Of a stretch of 64,000 nt of DNA, positions 38,343-49,000 are shown one piece after another. The DNA lies in the NCBI GenBank assembly GCA_022749655.1, contig CP094243.1:2914001-2978000 (forward strand), in the 5' to 3' direction. Within the stretch, counting starts at the first letter, position 1. Each line of letters starts with the position of its first letter. This DNA comes from Xanthomonas phaseoli pv. phaseoli (GTDB lineage Bacteria > Pseudomonadota > Gammaproteobacteria > Xanthomonadales > Xanthomonadaceae). The position numbers and the translations under genes are program-made. Below the pieces are notes generated by a model. That model worked only from the letters and a program-made list of their open reading frames with translations, was not told where the DNA came from and made no database searches.

Positions 38343-39458
38343 ATGTCGTCCCTCTTCCTGCGTTCTACGCTGGCAGCTGCCTGTGTGTGCAGTTTGCTGG
38401 CTGGCTGCGGAGCCACGCCGCCACCGGCTGCTCCCTCGCCGCTGCTGATCCACACCAACGCGCAGGTGAGCGTGCCGGCGCACTCGCCCTTGCGTGCCAG
38501 CCTGCGCGTGCAGGCGGTCCGCAGCCAAGCCATCGCCCCGCTGCTGCAGATGCCGGCCGTGATCGAGGTGCAGCCCGAGCGCCTGGTGCGGGTGGTGCCG
38601 CCCTTGGCCGGGCGCGTGGTCGCACTGCCCAAGACCCTGGGCGACACGGTGCATGCGGGCGATGTGCTGTGCGTGCTGGATTCTGCCGAACTTGCCAATG
38701 CGTATAGCGAGGCCGGCAAGGCGCGCGCCACGCTGGAACAGGCGCGCCTGGAACTTGCCCGGCAGAAGACGCTGGCAGCAGACAGCATTTCCGCTGCACG
38801 CGATCTGCAGGCGGCGCAACAGGCCTTCGACAGCGCAGGGAACGATGCGCGGGCGGCCAGCGATCGTCTGGCCCAGCTGGGTGTGGCTGCGCAGGCAAGC
38901 TCGCATCGGCGCTATGTCCTGCGTGCGCCCATTGCCGGTCGCGTGGTGGACCTGAGCGCGGCGCTGGGCGGCTTCTGGAACGACACATCAGCGTCGCTGA
39001 TGACGGTGGCCGATATCTCGCAGGTGTGGCTCACCGCCAGCGTGCCGGAACGCGAAGTCGGCCAGGTCTTCGAAGGTCAGCCGGTCACTGCCAGCCTGGA
39101 TGCCTATCCCGGCCAACGCTTCGTCGGCCACGTGCAACACGTCGATGATTTGCTCGACCCCGCCACCCGCACGTTGAAAGTCAGGGTGGCCTTGACTAAC
39201 CGCGACGGCCTGCTCAAGCCGGGCATGTTTGCGCGCGCCCAGTTCCAGTCGCGCCCCCAGCAGGCGTTGCTGGTGCCCGATAGCGCCCTCTTGCAGATGG
39301 GGCTGTACACGCGCGTCTTTGTCGAAACCGCGCCGTTCGTGTATCGCTCGCGCATCGTGGCCACCGGCCGCGCAACGGAGGGGCATACCGAGATCCTGTC
39401 CGGCTTGAAGGCCGGCGAGCGTGTGGTGATCCAGGACGGAGCCCTGCTCAATGATTGA
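38343..39458 (+). CDS. RND efflux periplasmic adaptor (membrane fusion protein)
   Basis: 371 residues. Lipoprotein signal with lipobox LLAGC; barrel-sandwich (biotinyl-like) halves VVPPLAGRVVALPKTLGDTV and YVLRAPIAGRVVDLSAALGG flank an alpha-helical hairpin (about 120-190, ARATLEQARLELARQKTLAA). A beta-barrel domain follows (VWLTASVPEREVGQVFEGQP) and ends with the membrane-proximal LKAGERVVIQDGALL. It bridges the inner-membrane pump and the outer-membrane channel. Its stop overlaps the pump start by 8 bp, so the genes form one operon. CzcB/CusB-like, but no Met- or His-rich metal motif is visible at the N-terminus. Confidence 0.92.
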   Translation: MSSLFLRSTLAAACVCSLLAGCGATPPPAAPSPLLIHTNAQVSVPAHSPLRASLRVQAVRSQAIAPLLQMPAVIEVQPERLVRVVPPLAGRVVALPKTLGDTVHAGDVLCVLDSAELANAYSEAGKARATLEQARLELARQKTLAADSISAARDLQAAQQAFDSAGNDARAASDRLAQLGVAAQASSHRRYVLRAPIAGRVVDLSAALGGFWNDTSASLMTVADISQVWLTASVPEREVGQVFEGQPVTASLDAYPGQRFVGHVQHVDDLLDPATRTLKVRVALTNRDGLLKPGMFARAQFQSRPQQALLVPDSALLQMGLYTRVFVETAPFVYRSRIVATGRATEGHTEILSGLKAGERVVIQDGALLND

Positions 39459-42400
39459 GGCGATCATCACCACCTGCTTCCAGCGTCGCGGCATCGTCTG
39501 GCTGGTCTTCGTACTCATTGCGTTATACGGCACATGGAGCTGGACGCAGCTGCCGGTGGAAGCTTACCCGGACATCGCAGATGTCACCTCGCAAGTGGTC
39601 ACGCAGGTCCCGGGCCTGGGTGCGGAAGAAGTGGAACAGCAAATCACCGTACCGTTGGAACGCGCGTTGATGGGCACGCCAGGCCTGCATGTGCTGCGCT
39701 CACGCAGCTTGTTCGCCCTGTCGCTGATCACGCTGGTCTTCGACGATGGAACCGAAGGCTATTTCGCGCGCCAGCGCGTGCTGGAACGCATACAGGCGGT
39801 CACCCTGCCCTATGGCGCGATTCCTGGGCTCGACCCATACACCTCGCCCACCGGCGAGATCTATCGCTATACACTGGAATCGAAGACACGCAGCCTGCGC
39901 GAGCTGTCCGATCTGCAATTCTGGACGGTGATTCCACGCCTGCAGAGGGTGCCAGGCGTGGCCGATGTCACCAACTTCGGCGGCCTCACCACGCAATTTT
40001 CATTGGCGCTGGAGCCGGACCGCTTGACCCGTTACGGGGTGTCGTTGCAGCAGGTCAAGAGCGCTATCACCAGCAACAATGCCGATGGCGGCGGCAGCGT
40101 GGTGGATCGTGGCGAACAAAGCTACGTGATTCGCGGCATCGGTCTGCTGCATTCGTTGCAGGACATCGGCAACGTGGTGGTGAGCAGCAGCAATGGCGTG
40201 CCGGTCCTGGTCAAGGACCTGGGAGAGGTGCGCTACGATAATGTCGAGCGACGCGGCATTCTGGGCAAGGACGGCAACCCGGACACGATCGAAGGCATCG
40301 CATTGCTGCTCAAGGACAGCAACCCGTCGGTGGCCTTGCAAGGCATCCACAGCGCTGTGGAGGAGCTCAACAACAGCGTGTTGCCCAAGGACGTCAAGGT
40401 GGTGCCGTACCTGGACCGCACCGCGTTGATCGACGCCACGTTGCACACGGTGAGCGCCACGCTGACCGAAGGCATGCTGCTGGTGTGCGTGGTGCTGCTG
40501 ATCTTCCTGGGTAGCCCGCGTGCGGCGGCGATCGTGTCGTTGACCATCCCGCTGTCGTTGTTGATCGCCTTCATCTTCATGCACCACCTCAAGATTCCGG
40601 CCAATCTGCTATCGTTGGGCGCGATCGACTTCGGCATCCTGGTCGATGGCGCGGTGGTGCTGGTGGAAAACGTCTTGCGCCTGCGCGAAGAAAACAGCCA
40701 GCGTGCGTTGACGGCGCGCGATGCGATCGACGCCACGCTGCAGGTGGCGCGGCCGATCTTTTTCGGCATGGCCGTGATCGGCTGTGCGTACCTGCCGCTG
40801 CTGGCGTTCGAGCGCATCGAGTACAAGCTGTTTTCGCCGATGGCCTACGCGGTGGGCGCGGCCTTGATCGGTGCGCTGCTGGTGGCGTTGACACTAATTC
40901 CTGGCCTGGCGTGGCTGGCGTTCCGCAAGCCGCGCAAGATGCTGCACAACCGCGTCCTGGAAACACTGGGGCAGCGCTACCGCGCAGTGCTGGAACGCAG
41001 CGTGGGCCGACGCGGTTGGCTGCTGGCATGCGCGGTACTGGCCCTGTGCGTGCTGACGGTGTTGGGAGGCAGCATTGGCCGCGACTTCTTGCCGTATATC
41101 GACGAAGGATCGCTGTGGCTGCAGGTGCAGATGCCGCCAGGCATCACCCTGGACAAGGCCGCCACCATGGCCAATGCCTTGCGCAAGGCGACGCTGGAAT
41201 TTCCCGAGGTGTCGTACGTGGTGACCCAGACCGGGCGCAACGACGATGGCACCGACTACTGGACGCCTTCGCATATCGAAGCGAGCGTGGGCTTGCGTCC
41301 CTACAAAGACTGGCCGGCCGGCATGGACAAGCAGGCCTTGATCGCTGCGCTCGGCGCGCGCTATGCGCAGATGCCCGGTTACACGGTGAGCATGATGCAG
41401 CCGATGATCGACGGCGTGCAGGACAAGCTCTCCGGCGCGCACAGCGACCTGACCGTGAAGGTGTTCGGCGACGACCTGCAGCAGGTGCGCGGCGTTGCCG
41501 ACCAGGTGGCCGCAACCTTGCACAAGGTGCCGGGCGCTGCGGACATCGCCGTGGATGTGGAGCCGCCCCTGCCGAACCTGCAGGTACGCTTCGACCGCGA
41601 GGCGGCGGCACGCTATGGCATCAACGCGGCCGATGTGTCGGATCTGATTTCCACCGGCATCGGCGGCAGCCCGATCGGGCAGATGTATCTCGGCGAGAAG
41701 AGTTACGACCTCACCGTGCGCTTTCCGCAACGGTATCGCAACGATCCGCAGGCCATTGGCGCGTTGCGCCTGCGTACCGCTACCGGTGCCGAGATACCGC
41801 TCTCGGCGGTGGCCAGCATCACGACCACCAGCGGCCAGAGCGTGATCGTGCGCGAGATGGGCCGGCGCAACATCATCGTGCGGCTCAACGTGCGCGGGCG
41901 CGATCTGTCCAGTTTCCTGAGCGATGCGCAGGCCACGCTCGCGCGGCAGGTGCGCGTCGACCCGCAGCACATGCAGCTGGTGTGGGGCGGCCAGTTCGAG
42001 AACCTGCAACGTGCCCAGGCGCGCCTGCTGGTGGTGCTGCCGACCACGTTGTGCATCATGTTCGTGTTGCTGTTTGGCGCGTTCGGCAACCTGCGCCAGC
42101 CGACATTGGTGCTTGCCGCCGTGCCGCTGGCCATGATCGGCGGGCTGGCTGCATTGCACCTGCGCGGGATGACGCTCAATGTCTCCAGCGCGGTAGGTTT
42201 CATCGCCCTGTTCGGGGTCGCGGTCCTGAACGCGGTGCTGATGCTCGCGCAGATCAACCGGCTGCGCCACGACGTGGGCATGTCCTTGCGCGAGGCGGTG
42301 GTGGCCGGCGCGGTAAGCCGCATGCGTCCGGTGCTGATGACCGCGACGGTGGCAGCGCTTGGCCTGGCACCGGCAATGCTCGCCACCGGCCTGGGCAGCG

Positions 42401-42543
42401 ATGTGCAGCGCCCGTTGGCCACGGTGGTGGTTGGCGGACTGGTCACCGCCACAGTGCTCACCCTGGTGTTGTTGCCATCGCTGTACTACCTGATGGAAGC
42501 CTTCGTCGCAACGCGCCAAGGCCGCCAGGAGACCACCGCATGA
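39451..42543 (+). CDS. Heavy-metal-type (HME) RND efflux pump, CzcA/CusA-like
   Basis: 1,030 residues, intact. TM1 starts GIVWLVFVLIALYGTW, followed by LPVEAYPDIADVTSQVVTQV typical of the HME subfamily. TM4 carries AIDFGILVDGAVVLVENVLR, the DFG-x3-D-x6-E proton-relay signature of CzcA/CusA pumps. Two large periplasmic loops and a second TM block (FGAFGNLRQPTLVLAAVPLA, NVSSAVGFIALFGVAVLNAV) complete the pump. It exports divalent or monovalent heavy-metal cations by proton antiport in this family; the substrate is not predictable here. Coupled at both ends: 8 bp with the adaptor and 4 bp (ATGA) with the channel gene. Confidence 0.94.
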   Translation: MIEAIITTCFQRRGIVWLVFVLIALYGTWSWTQLPVEAYPDIADVTSQVVTQVPGLGAEEVEQQITVPLERALMGTPGLHVLRSRSLFALSLITLVFDDGTEGYFARQRVLERIQAVTLPYGAIPGLDPYTSPTGEIYRYTLESKTRSLRELSDLQFWTVIPRLQRVPGVADVTNFGGLTTQFSLALEPDRLTRYGVSLQQVKSAITSNNADGGGSVVDRGEQSYVIRGIGLLHSLQDIGNVVVSSSNGVPVLVKDLGEVRYDNVERRGILGKDGNPDTIEGIALLLKDSNPSVALQGIHSAVEELNNSVLPKDVKVVPYLDRTALIDATLHTVSATLTEGMLLVCVVLLIFLGSPRAAAIVSLTIPLSLLIAFIFMHHLKIPANLLSLGAIDFGILVDGAVVLVENVLRLREENSQRALTARDAIDATLQVARPIFFGMAVIGCAYLPLLAFERIEYKLFSPMAYAVGAALIGALLVALTLIPGLAWLAFRKPRKMLHNRVLETLGQRYRAVLERSVGRRGWLLACAVLALCVLTVLGGSIGRDFLPYIDEGSLWLQVQMPPGITLDKAATMANALRKATLEFPEVSYVVTQTGRNDDGTDYWTPSHIEASVGLRPYKDWPAGMDKQALIAALGARYAQMPGYTVSMMQPMIDGVQDKLSGAHSDLTVKVFGDDLQQVRGVADQVAATLHKVPGAADIAVDVEPPLPNLQVRFDREAAARYGINAADVSDLISTGIGGSPIGQMYLGEKSYDLTVRFPQRYRNDPQAIGALRLRTATGAEIPLSAVASITTTSGQSVIVREMGRRNIIVRLNVRGRDLSSFLSDAQATLARQVRVDPQHMQLVWGGQFENLQRAQARLLVVLPTTLCIMFVLLFGAFGNLRQPTLVLAAVPLAMIGGLAALHLRGMTLNVSSAVGFIALFGVAVLNAVLMLAQINRLRHDVGMSLREAVVAGAVSRMRPVLMTATVAALGLAPAMLATGLGSDVQRPLATVVVGGLVTATVLTLVLLPSLYYLMEAFVATRQGRQETTA

Positions 42544-44022
42544 AAAACGTTCGCAACGCATTGCTCGCCAGTGCCGTGGCGGTATCGCTCGCCGCCTGCG
42601 CAGTGGGACCGGACTTTCATCGCCCCGCTCCACCCGCTGCCGATCGCTACACCGCCAATGCGTTACCGGCAACGACCGTGGCCGCCGGCACCGCACATGG
42701 TGGTGCGCAGCAGTTCGAGCGGGCAGGACGTGCCGGCCGCCTGGTGGCGCGCCTTCGGTTCGCCGCAACTCAATGCCGTGGTGGAGCAGGCATTGCGTGC
42801 CAATCCGGACCTGCAGGCCGCTGACGCAGCGCTCCGCCAGGCGCAACAGACGCTGGCCGCGCAACGCGGTGCCTGGCTACCGCAAGCGGATCTGCATGTG
42901 GATGCCAGCCGGCAACGCGACTCGGTGGTGCCGGCGCCGGATGCCGGCATCGACACACCGTATGCGCTGCGCACCGCCCAACTCAGCGTCAGCTATACGC
43001 TGGACGTGTTCGGCGGCACGCGGCGGCAAGTGGAAGCGGCCGATGCGCAGGCACAGGCGCAGCGCGATCAGCGCGATGCGGCGTACCTGAGCCTCACCGC
43101 CAACGTAGTGAACGCGGCCATTGGCGAGGCGTCCGTGCGCGCGCAACTGGATGCGGCGCGCGCCCAGGTCGCCATCGCCGAGCAGCTCTGTACGCTCACC
43201 GAACGTCAGCAGGCGCTTGGCGCCGTCGGTGCAGCGCAGGTGCTGGCCCAACGCACTGCGCTGGCACAGGCGCAGGCCGCGGTGCCGGGGCTGGAAAAAC
43301 TGCTGGAACAGCAACGGACCCTGCTCGCGATTCTGGGCGGGCGCTTGCCCAGCGACGCTGCGGGTGAGGCATTGACGCTGGACACGTTGCAGCTTCCGGC
43401 GCAGCTGCCGTTATCGCTGCCCTCGCGGTTGGTCGACCGCCGTCCGGACATCCGCGCCGCCGAAGCACAGGCGCACGCTGCCAGCGCATTGATCGGCGTG
43501 GCGGCGGCTGCACGCTTGCCATCGATCACCTTGAGTGCGGCCAGCGGCGGCTCTGCATCCAGTGTCGGGCGCATGTTCGCGGCCGGCAATACGCAATGGT
43601 CGGTGGCCGGCAGCCTGCTGCAACCGCTGTTTCATGGCGGCGCGCTTGCGCATCAGCAACGGGCGGCCGAAGCTGGCTACATGCAGGCCATGGCGCACTA
43701 TCGCAGCGTGGTGCTGAACGCATTCGGCGAGGTTTCCAACGCGCTGACCGCGCTGCAGGGCGACGCGCAGAGCCTGCGCGCCTGTGCCGATGCACAGGCG
43801 CTGGCCGAGCGCACCCTGGCGCTGGTGCAACGTCAACACGCGGTCGGTGCGGTGGGCATGGCAGATCTGCTGCAGGCGCAGCAGGCCTTCCAAAGCACGC
43901 AGGCCGCTACGGTCCAGGCACAGGCCGCGCGCTACGCCGACACCGTCGCGCTGTACCAGGCCCTGGGTGGCGGGCCGTGGTGGTCGCCAGCGGCCCAGAC
44001 GCCCAAGCCCGCGGTTCCATGA
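42540..44022 (+). CDS. RND outer-membrane channel (TolC/NodT family), frameshifted
   Basis: About 494 residues when repaired. Lipoprotein signal LASAVAVSLAACAVGPDF, typical of NodT/OprM channels. After a frameshift at 42714-42720 it continues SGQDVPAAWWRAFGSPQLNA and ALRANPDLQAADAALRQAQQ. Both TolC-type repeats are present: helices QVEAADAQAQAQRDQRDAAY and AQAHAASALIGVAAAARLPS, with VSYTLDVFGGTRRQ and AGSLLQPLFHGGALAHQQRA strands. The first frame alone would give only a 94-residue peptide, and the second starts at an out-of-phase ATG 42571. It is the third gene of the efflux operon. Confidence 0.9.
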
Positions 44023-44086
44023 ATCGCGCGCCGCAGCCAGCGCCGGTTGTGTCACGGCGGCGTCGCCTGCTGAGACAATCGCCGCC

Positions 44087-45163
44087 ATGCGCATGACCTC
44101 TCTCTTCCGCTCCCCACCCACGCGTACCGACCTGCTTGGCATGGTCGGGCTGGTGGCCGGCATGGCGGCGATCTTCGTGGCCGATACCGTCACCGACTAC
44201 GCGGTGGCGGCAGCCTTGTTCTATACGTTGGTGGTGCTGCTGTCGGTACGCCTGCTCACACGCGCCGGCGTGGTTGCATTGGCTGCCACTTGTCTGGCGC
44301 TGATTGTGCTCAGCTTCCATCTCACCCCGGCCGGCAGCTACCGCGTGGGCGTGATCAACTCCTGCATCAGCGCGGTGGTGGTGGCGGTCACCACGTACCT
44401 GGCGGTGCAGATGGAAGCGGCAAAAGCCAGCGCGCATGCCGCACAGGCACGGCTGTTGCGGCTTACGCGCAGCGGCAGCATGGGCGGGCTGGCCGCATCG
44501 ATCGCGCACGAAGTCAATCAACCCTTGGCCGCCATCGTGACCAGCGGCAATGCCTGCCAGCGTTGGTTGGCGCAGCAACCGCCCAACCTGGCCAAGGCCG
44601 ATGCCGCACTGGAGCGCATGCTCGCCGACGCCGGCCGCGCCAGCGCCATCATCGCGCGCATGCGTGCACTGGCGCGTGGCGAAGCCAGCCAACGCCAGCG
44701 GCTGGATCTGAACCGCACCGTGCTCGACATGATCGCGCTCACCCGCGGCGAAACCGAGCGCCATGGCATCGCGCTGTCGCTGGAGCTGGACCCTGCCCTG
44801 CCCGCGGTGCTGGCCGATGGCGTACAGATCCAGCAGGTCATCGGCAATCTGTTGCTCAACGCAGTGGAGGCACTGACCACCCTGCCGGACGAGGCGCGCA
44901 GCATCCACGTACGCTCGCACACCGATGAAACGTGGGCATGCCTGTGCATCGACGACACCGGCCCAGGTTTGTCCGACGACGCACTGGCGCATGTGTTCGA
45001 AGCGTTCTGGAGCACCAAGGACGATGGCATGGGCATCGGCTTGAGCATCAGCCGCACCATCATGGAAGCCAATGGCGGACAGATCTGGGCCGAGCCGGCT
45101 GGCGTACGCGGCGCGCGCTTCGGCTTGCGTCTGCCGCTGGTCGCGACGGAGCGCAGGCAATGA
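44087..45163 (+). CDS. Membrane-bound sensor histidine kinase
   Basis: 358 residues. Four hydrophobic helices lie in the first 110 residues (LGMVGLVAGMAAIFVADTVT, AVAAALFYTLVVLLSVRLLT and two more), then the HisKA region with the phosphorylated His141 in ASIAHEVNQPLAAIVTSGNA and the HATPase part: N-box QQVIGNLLLNAVEAL, G1 CIDDTGPGL, F-box AFWSTKDDG, G2 GMGIGLSISRTI. The helical N-terminus without a periplasmic domain resembles FixL/DctB relatives and intramembrane sensors. The ATG 44087 (or 44093) follows the efflux operon by 65 bp. The stop overlaps the response-regulator ATG. Confidence 0.93.
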   Translation: MRMTSLFRSPPTRTDLLGMVGLVAGMAAIFVADTVTDYAVAAALFYTLVVLLSVRLLTRAGVVALAATCLALIVLSFHLTPAGSYRVGVINSCISAVVVAVTTYLAVQMEAAKASAHAAQARLLRLTRSGSMGGLAASIAHEVNQPLAAIVTSGNACQRWLAQQPPNLAKADAALERMLADAGRASAIIARMRALARGEASQRQRLDLNRTVLDMIALTRGETERHGIALSLELDPALPAVLADGVQIQQVIGNLLLNAVEALTTLPDEARSIHVRSHTDETWACLCIDDTGPGLSDDALAHVFEAFWSTKDDGMGIGLSISRTIMEANGGQIWAEPAGVRGARFGLRLPLVATERRQ

Positions 45164-45771
45164 GCGAGCTGGCCCCGGTGGTATATCTCATCGACGACGA
45201 TGCCTCGATGCGCGCTGCACTTGAAGATCTGTTCGCCTCGGTCGGCTTGCAGGTCTACGCGTTCGGTTCCACCGATCAATTCCTTGCGCATCGGTTGCAC
45301 GAGGTACCCGCCTGCCTGGTGCTGGACATTCGCATGCCGGGCCAGAGCGGGATGGAGTTCCATCGGCGCATGGCCGAATCCGGCGTTGCCCTGCCCACCA
45401 TCTTCATCACCGGTCATGGCGATATCGCGATGAGCGTGGAGGCGATGAAGAACGGCGCGATCGAATTCCTGACCAAGCCATTTCGCGATCAGGCCTTGCT
45501 GGATGCGATTCAGGACGGCATCCGCCGCGACCGTGCGCGCCGCCAGAGCGAGGCGGTGGCCGCAGCCTTGCGCGCACGTTGGGAGTCGCTGACCAGCGGC
45601 GAGCAGGATGTCACGCGACTGGTGGTGCAAGGCCTGTTGAACAAGCAGATTGCCGCGCGCTTGCACCTGAGCGAGATCACCGTGAAAGTGCGGCGTGGCC
45701 AGGCCATGCGCAAGATGCAGGCCGGATCGCTGGCCGAACTGGTGCGGCTGGCTGAACGCATCGGACTGTGA
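45160..45771 (+). CDS. FixJ-family (LuxR-HTH) response regulator
   Basis: 203 residues. Receiver domain with the acidic pocket in VVYLIDDDASMR, phosphoacceptor Asp56 in ACLVLDIRMPGQSGMEF, Thr84 in IFITGHGDIAM and Lys106 in EFLTKPFRDQ. The C-terminal LuxR/GerE helix-turn-helix is LTSGEQDVTRLVVQGLLNKQ, IAARLHLSEITVKVRRGQAM. It is co-translated with the kinase and lies downstream of the RND operon in the same direction, so it may control that operon or the large autotransporter. There is no visible operator to prove it. Confidence 0.94.
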   Translation: MSELAPVVYLIDDDASMRAALEDLFASVGLQVYAFGSTDQFLAHRLHEVPACLVLDIRMPGQSGMEFHRRMAESGVALPTIFITGHGDIAMSVEAMKNGAIEFLTKPFRDQALLDAIQDGIRRDRARRQSEAVAAALRARWESLTSGEQDVTRLVVQGLLNKQIAARLHLSEITVKVRRGQAMRKMQAGSLAELVRLAERIGL

Positions 45772-46000
45772 TGCGCGCGATGTGACCGGTGTTGGCGTGC
45801 TGTACTGCATGACAGCGCACGCACCATCGGCGGGCATCCAGCCATCGTGACGGCATGCGTGCTTTGGGATGGCAGCGCGCCATGCAGCGGCACGCGCGCA
45901 GCGCGTTTTCGGCCATGCATTGAGCTGATCGCCGCAACGCATACGAACGCTCGCGTGCGCATCGTGCGACGCGCACGATAGACACAGAACCACAGGCAAA

Positions 46001-46035
46001 AAGAACGCCCCGACATCCGAGGCGTTCTTGCATTG
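46001..46035 (-). terminator. Intrinsic terminator of the giant autotransporter
   Basis: On the minus strand aagaacgcc pairs with ggcgttctt (46001-46009 with 46021-46029, 11-base loop) and the stem runs into ttcttttt. It lies about 36 bp past the stop codon of the minus-strand gene and also sits at the end of the convergent response-regulator gene. Confidence 0.85.
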
Positions 46036-46064
46036 CGAGTGTCAAGCAAGCCGCAAGACAAGGC

Positions 46065-49000
46065 TCAGAAGCTCACTCCCCAGGTCACCTGGCCACCGTA
46101 CGCCGTCTGCCCGTCGCCGCTAAGGCCTTGCAGCGACAGTGCCAGCCGGCTGCGTGGCGAGGTGATCAGGCTCACGCCCAGCTCGCCAATGGCCGCGTTC
46201 TTGGCCAGGGTGACGCTTTGCACCGAGAACTCCGAGGCGGTGCCGATGAAGCCGGCCGAGCGCTGCACCGAACGGTCGCCGAAGGCATGCCGCCAGCCTG
46301 CCGACGCATACAACGCCGCCTGTTGCCCGAGGTCCCAGTGACCACGCATACCCAGCGTGGCGGTACTGAAGGTGTCGCTGGCGCTGTCCACCGACAGCGC
46401 GGAAATGCCGCCGCGTTCGGTAAAGCCGTCGGTCTTCAGGCGGGTGTAATCGGCCGCAATGAACGGGCTGTACACGGCGCCCTCGGTGCGCAGATTCCAG
46501 GCCGCTTCCAGCGACACCGTGACCGCGGTGGCGTCGTAGCGGCTGACCAGGCGCTCTGCGAGCACGTCGGGCAACATCACCCGGCGCGTGCTGTCGACGC
46601 TGTAGCTGGCGTAATCCACCGCGCCCTGCAGCGAGAACGCAGACCAGTCGGCGCGGCCATACACGCCGGCATGCGTGCCATCCACATCGGCACGGTCGCC
46701 CCATTCGCGCGACCAGCTCTCGATATCCTGGTTGCCGACCGCAATGCCCACCACGCTGCGTTCGCCCAAGCGGCGTTCCGCACCGGCCATCACCCCGTTG
46801 TCCTCGCGGCGTACCGACACCGCATTGGCATCGCCATCGACACGGGTGGGCAGGCTGCGCCCGGTGATCCACACCATGGTATCGCCGACCAGCGTGTCCT
46901 GGCTGTCGCCACGCAGATGGTTGCCGATGCCGCTGTTGAGGAAGCGGCTGTCCAGCATGGCGGTAGCCGTGCTGGCATGGCTTTCGCCCGACAACGAGGC
47001 GAACGCGGTGCGCACCGCTTCCGGGTCGTCGGGCAAACGCACCACGGCCTGATAGATCGGGCTGGTGTTCGGCAAGCCGTCCACCGCTGCCGCCGTGGAT
47101 TGCTGGTTCGGTGTGGTGACCGCGTCCACCATGCCCACCGTATTGCGCCCAAAGGTCACCGACAACGCAGTGGCGGTGGTGTTCACGTTCGGCTCGATAA
47201 ACGCGTAGTCGGAGACGACGTTGGTGAACTGCCCGGTGAGACCGCCGCCGGCGCTGATCACCGGAATCTCCGTAAACAGCGGCATATCGGTCGCACGCAC
47301 CAACTCCAGGGTGGTGCCGCTTGCTACCGTGGCTGCACCGCCCACCGTCACCGGCGTCACCACACCGCCGTCGCCAGGCGTTATCTGCAACGTGGAGCCT
47401 GGTGCAAACGTGGCAGTGCCGCCGACGCTGATGGTGCCACCGGCACCACCGATGGCGACCGTGCCCGACGACACCAGGCTGCCGACACTGCCGCTGCCGG
47501 TGAGCGTGCCGCCCGGACCCACCGTGACCGGCCCGCCCAGTGCCGTGCCGGGGTTGGCCAGGTTGCCGACACTCAGGGTGCCGGCATTGACCTCGGTCGG
47601 GCCGGTGAAGCTGCTGCTGTTGGCGGTGAGCAATAGCGTGCCGGTTCCCAGCTTGATGAAGCGACCGACCCCGAACAACCTGCCTGCATAGCTGCCGGCA
47701 CTGTTTTGCAGGAAGGTCAGCGTGCTGTTGTTGGTGATGTCGCCCTGCAGGCTGGCGGTGTTGCCAACCAGCGTGCCCGCGTTGACGGTGGTACCGCCCA
47801 GGTAGCCGTTGACGCCATCCAGGGTGAGCGCACCGGTGCCGTTCTTGACCAGCACGCCGCTGCCGGTGACGTTGCCGGCGTAGGTCCCATCGGTCGCCTG
47901 GTCGAACACCAGCACGGCGTTGTCGACAATGTTGCCCTGCAGGCTGTCGGTGGTGCCGATCAAGCTACCGCTGGCGATGGTGGTGCCGCCGCTGTAGGTG
48001 TTGGGCGCCAACAAGGTCAACGCGCCGGCGCCTTGCTTGATCACGCTACCGGTGCCGCTGACCACCCCGGCGAACGCGCCGTCGCTGGCCTGATCGAAGA
48101 CCAAGGTCGCGTTGTCGACCACATCGCCCTGCACGCTGGTGGTGTTGCCGACCAGGCTACCGGCGCTGATGACGGTGCCGCCGGTATACGTGTTGGCGCC
48201 AAGCAATTGCAGCACGCCGCTGCCGGTCTTTTCCAGCGAGCCGCTCCCGCTGACCGCGCCGGCATACACGCCACCGGTGATCTGGTCGAACACCAACGCT
48301 GCATTGTTGGTGATATCGCCCTGCAAGCTGGCGGTATCGCCGATCAGGGTGCCGGCCGCAATGGTGGTGCCACCGGTGTAGCCATTGGCGCCGTTGAGCC
48401 GCAATGCGCCGGCGCCCTCCTTGATCACCGTACCGGTGCCGGTAATCGAACCGGTAAACACGCCATCGGTCACCTGATTGAACGCCAGGGTTGCGTTGTC
48501 GACGATGGCGCCTTGCAGGCTCGCGCCATCTCCCACCAGCGTGCCGGCAGCGACCGTGGTGCCACCGCTGTAGGTATTGCTGCCGTCGAGCGTCAGCACG
48601 CCGGTGTTGGTCTTGATCAAGTTCCCGCTACCGCTGATGTTGCCGGTAAGCGTGAGGTCGGCCGGGTTGTCGACGGTAAGCGCCGCGCCCAGCGTGACCG
48701 CGTTGCCCAATGCCGCGGCAACCGCATTGCTCAGCACCGAATCGCCGGTGACCGACAAGGTGCCGCTGCCCAGGGCGGTATTGCTGGCCACCGCCAGCGT
48801 GCCATCGCTGAGCGTCGTGCCGCCGGCATAGCTGTTGTTGCCGCTGAGCGTGAGGGTGGACGTGCCGTTCTTGATCAAACTGCCTGCACCGCTGATCGCA
48901 CCGGTCAATGCCAGATCGTTGCTGCCCGGCAGCGTCAGCGCGCCATCGAGCACCACCGCATTGCCGAGCGCCAATGCTTGATTGGTATCGAGCGTGGTGC

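Noticed and set aside
47560..48600. CRISPR-like array
   Set aside because: Repeat period is 192 bp, in frame and coding; there are no short spacers and no cas genes. It is protein repeat DNA.
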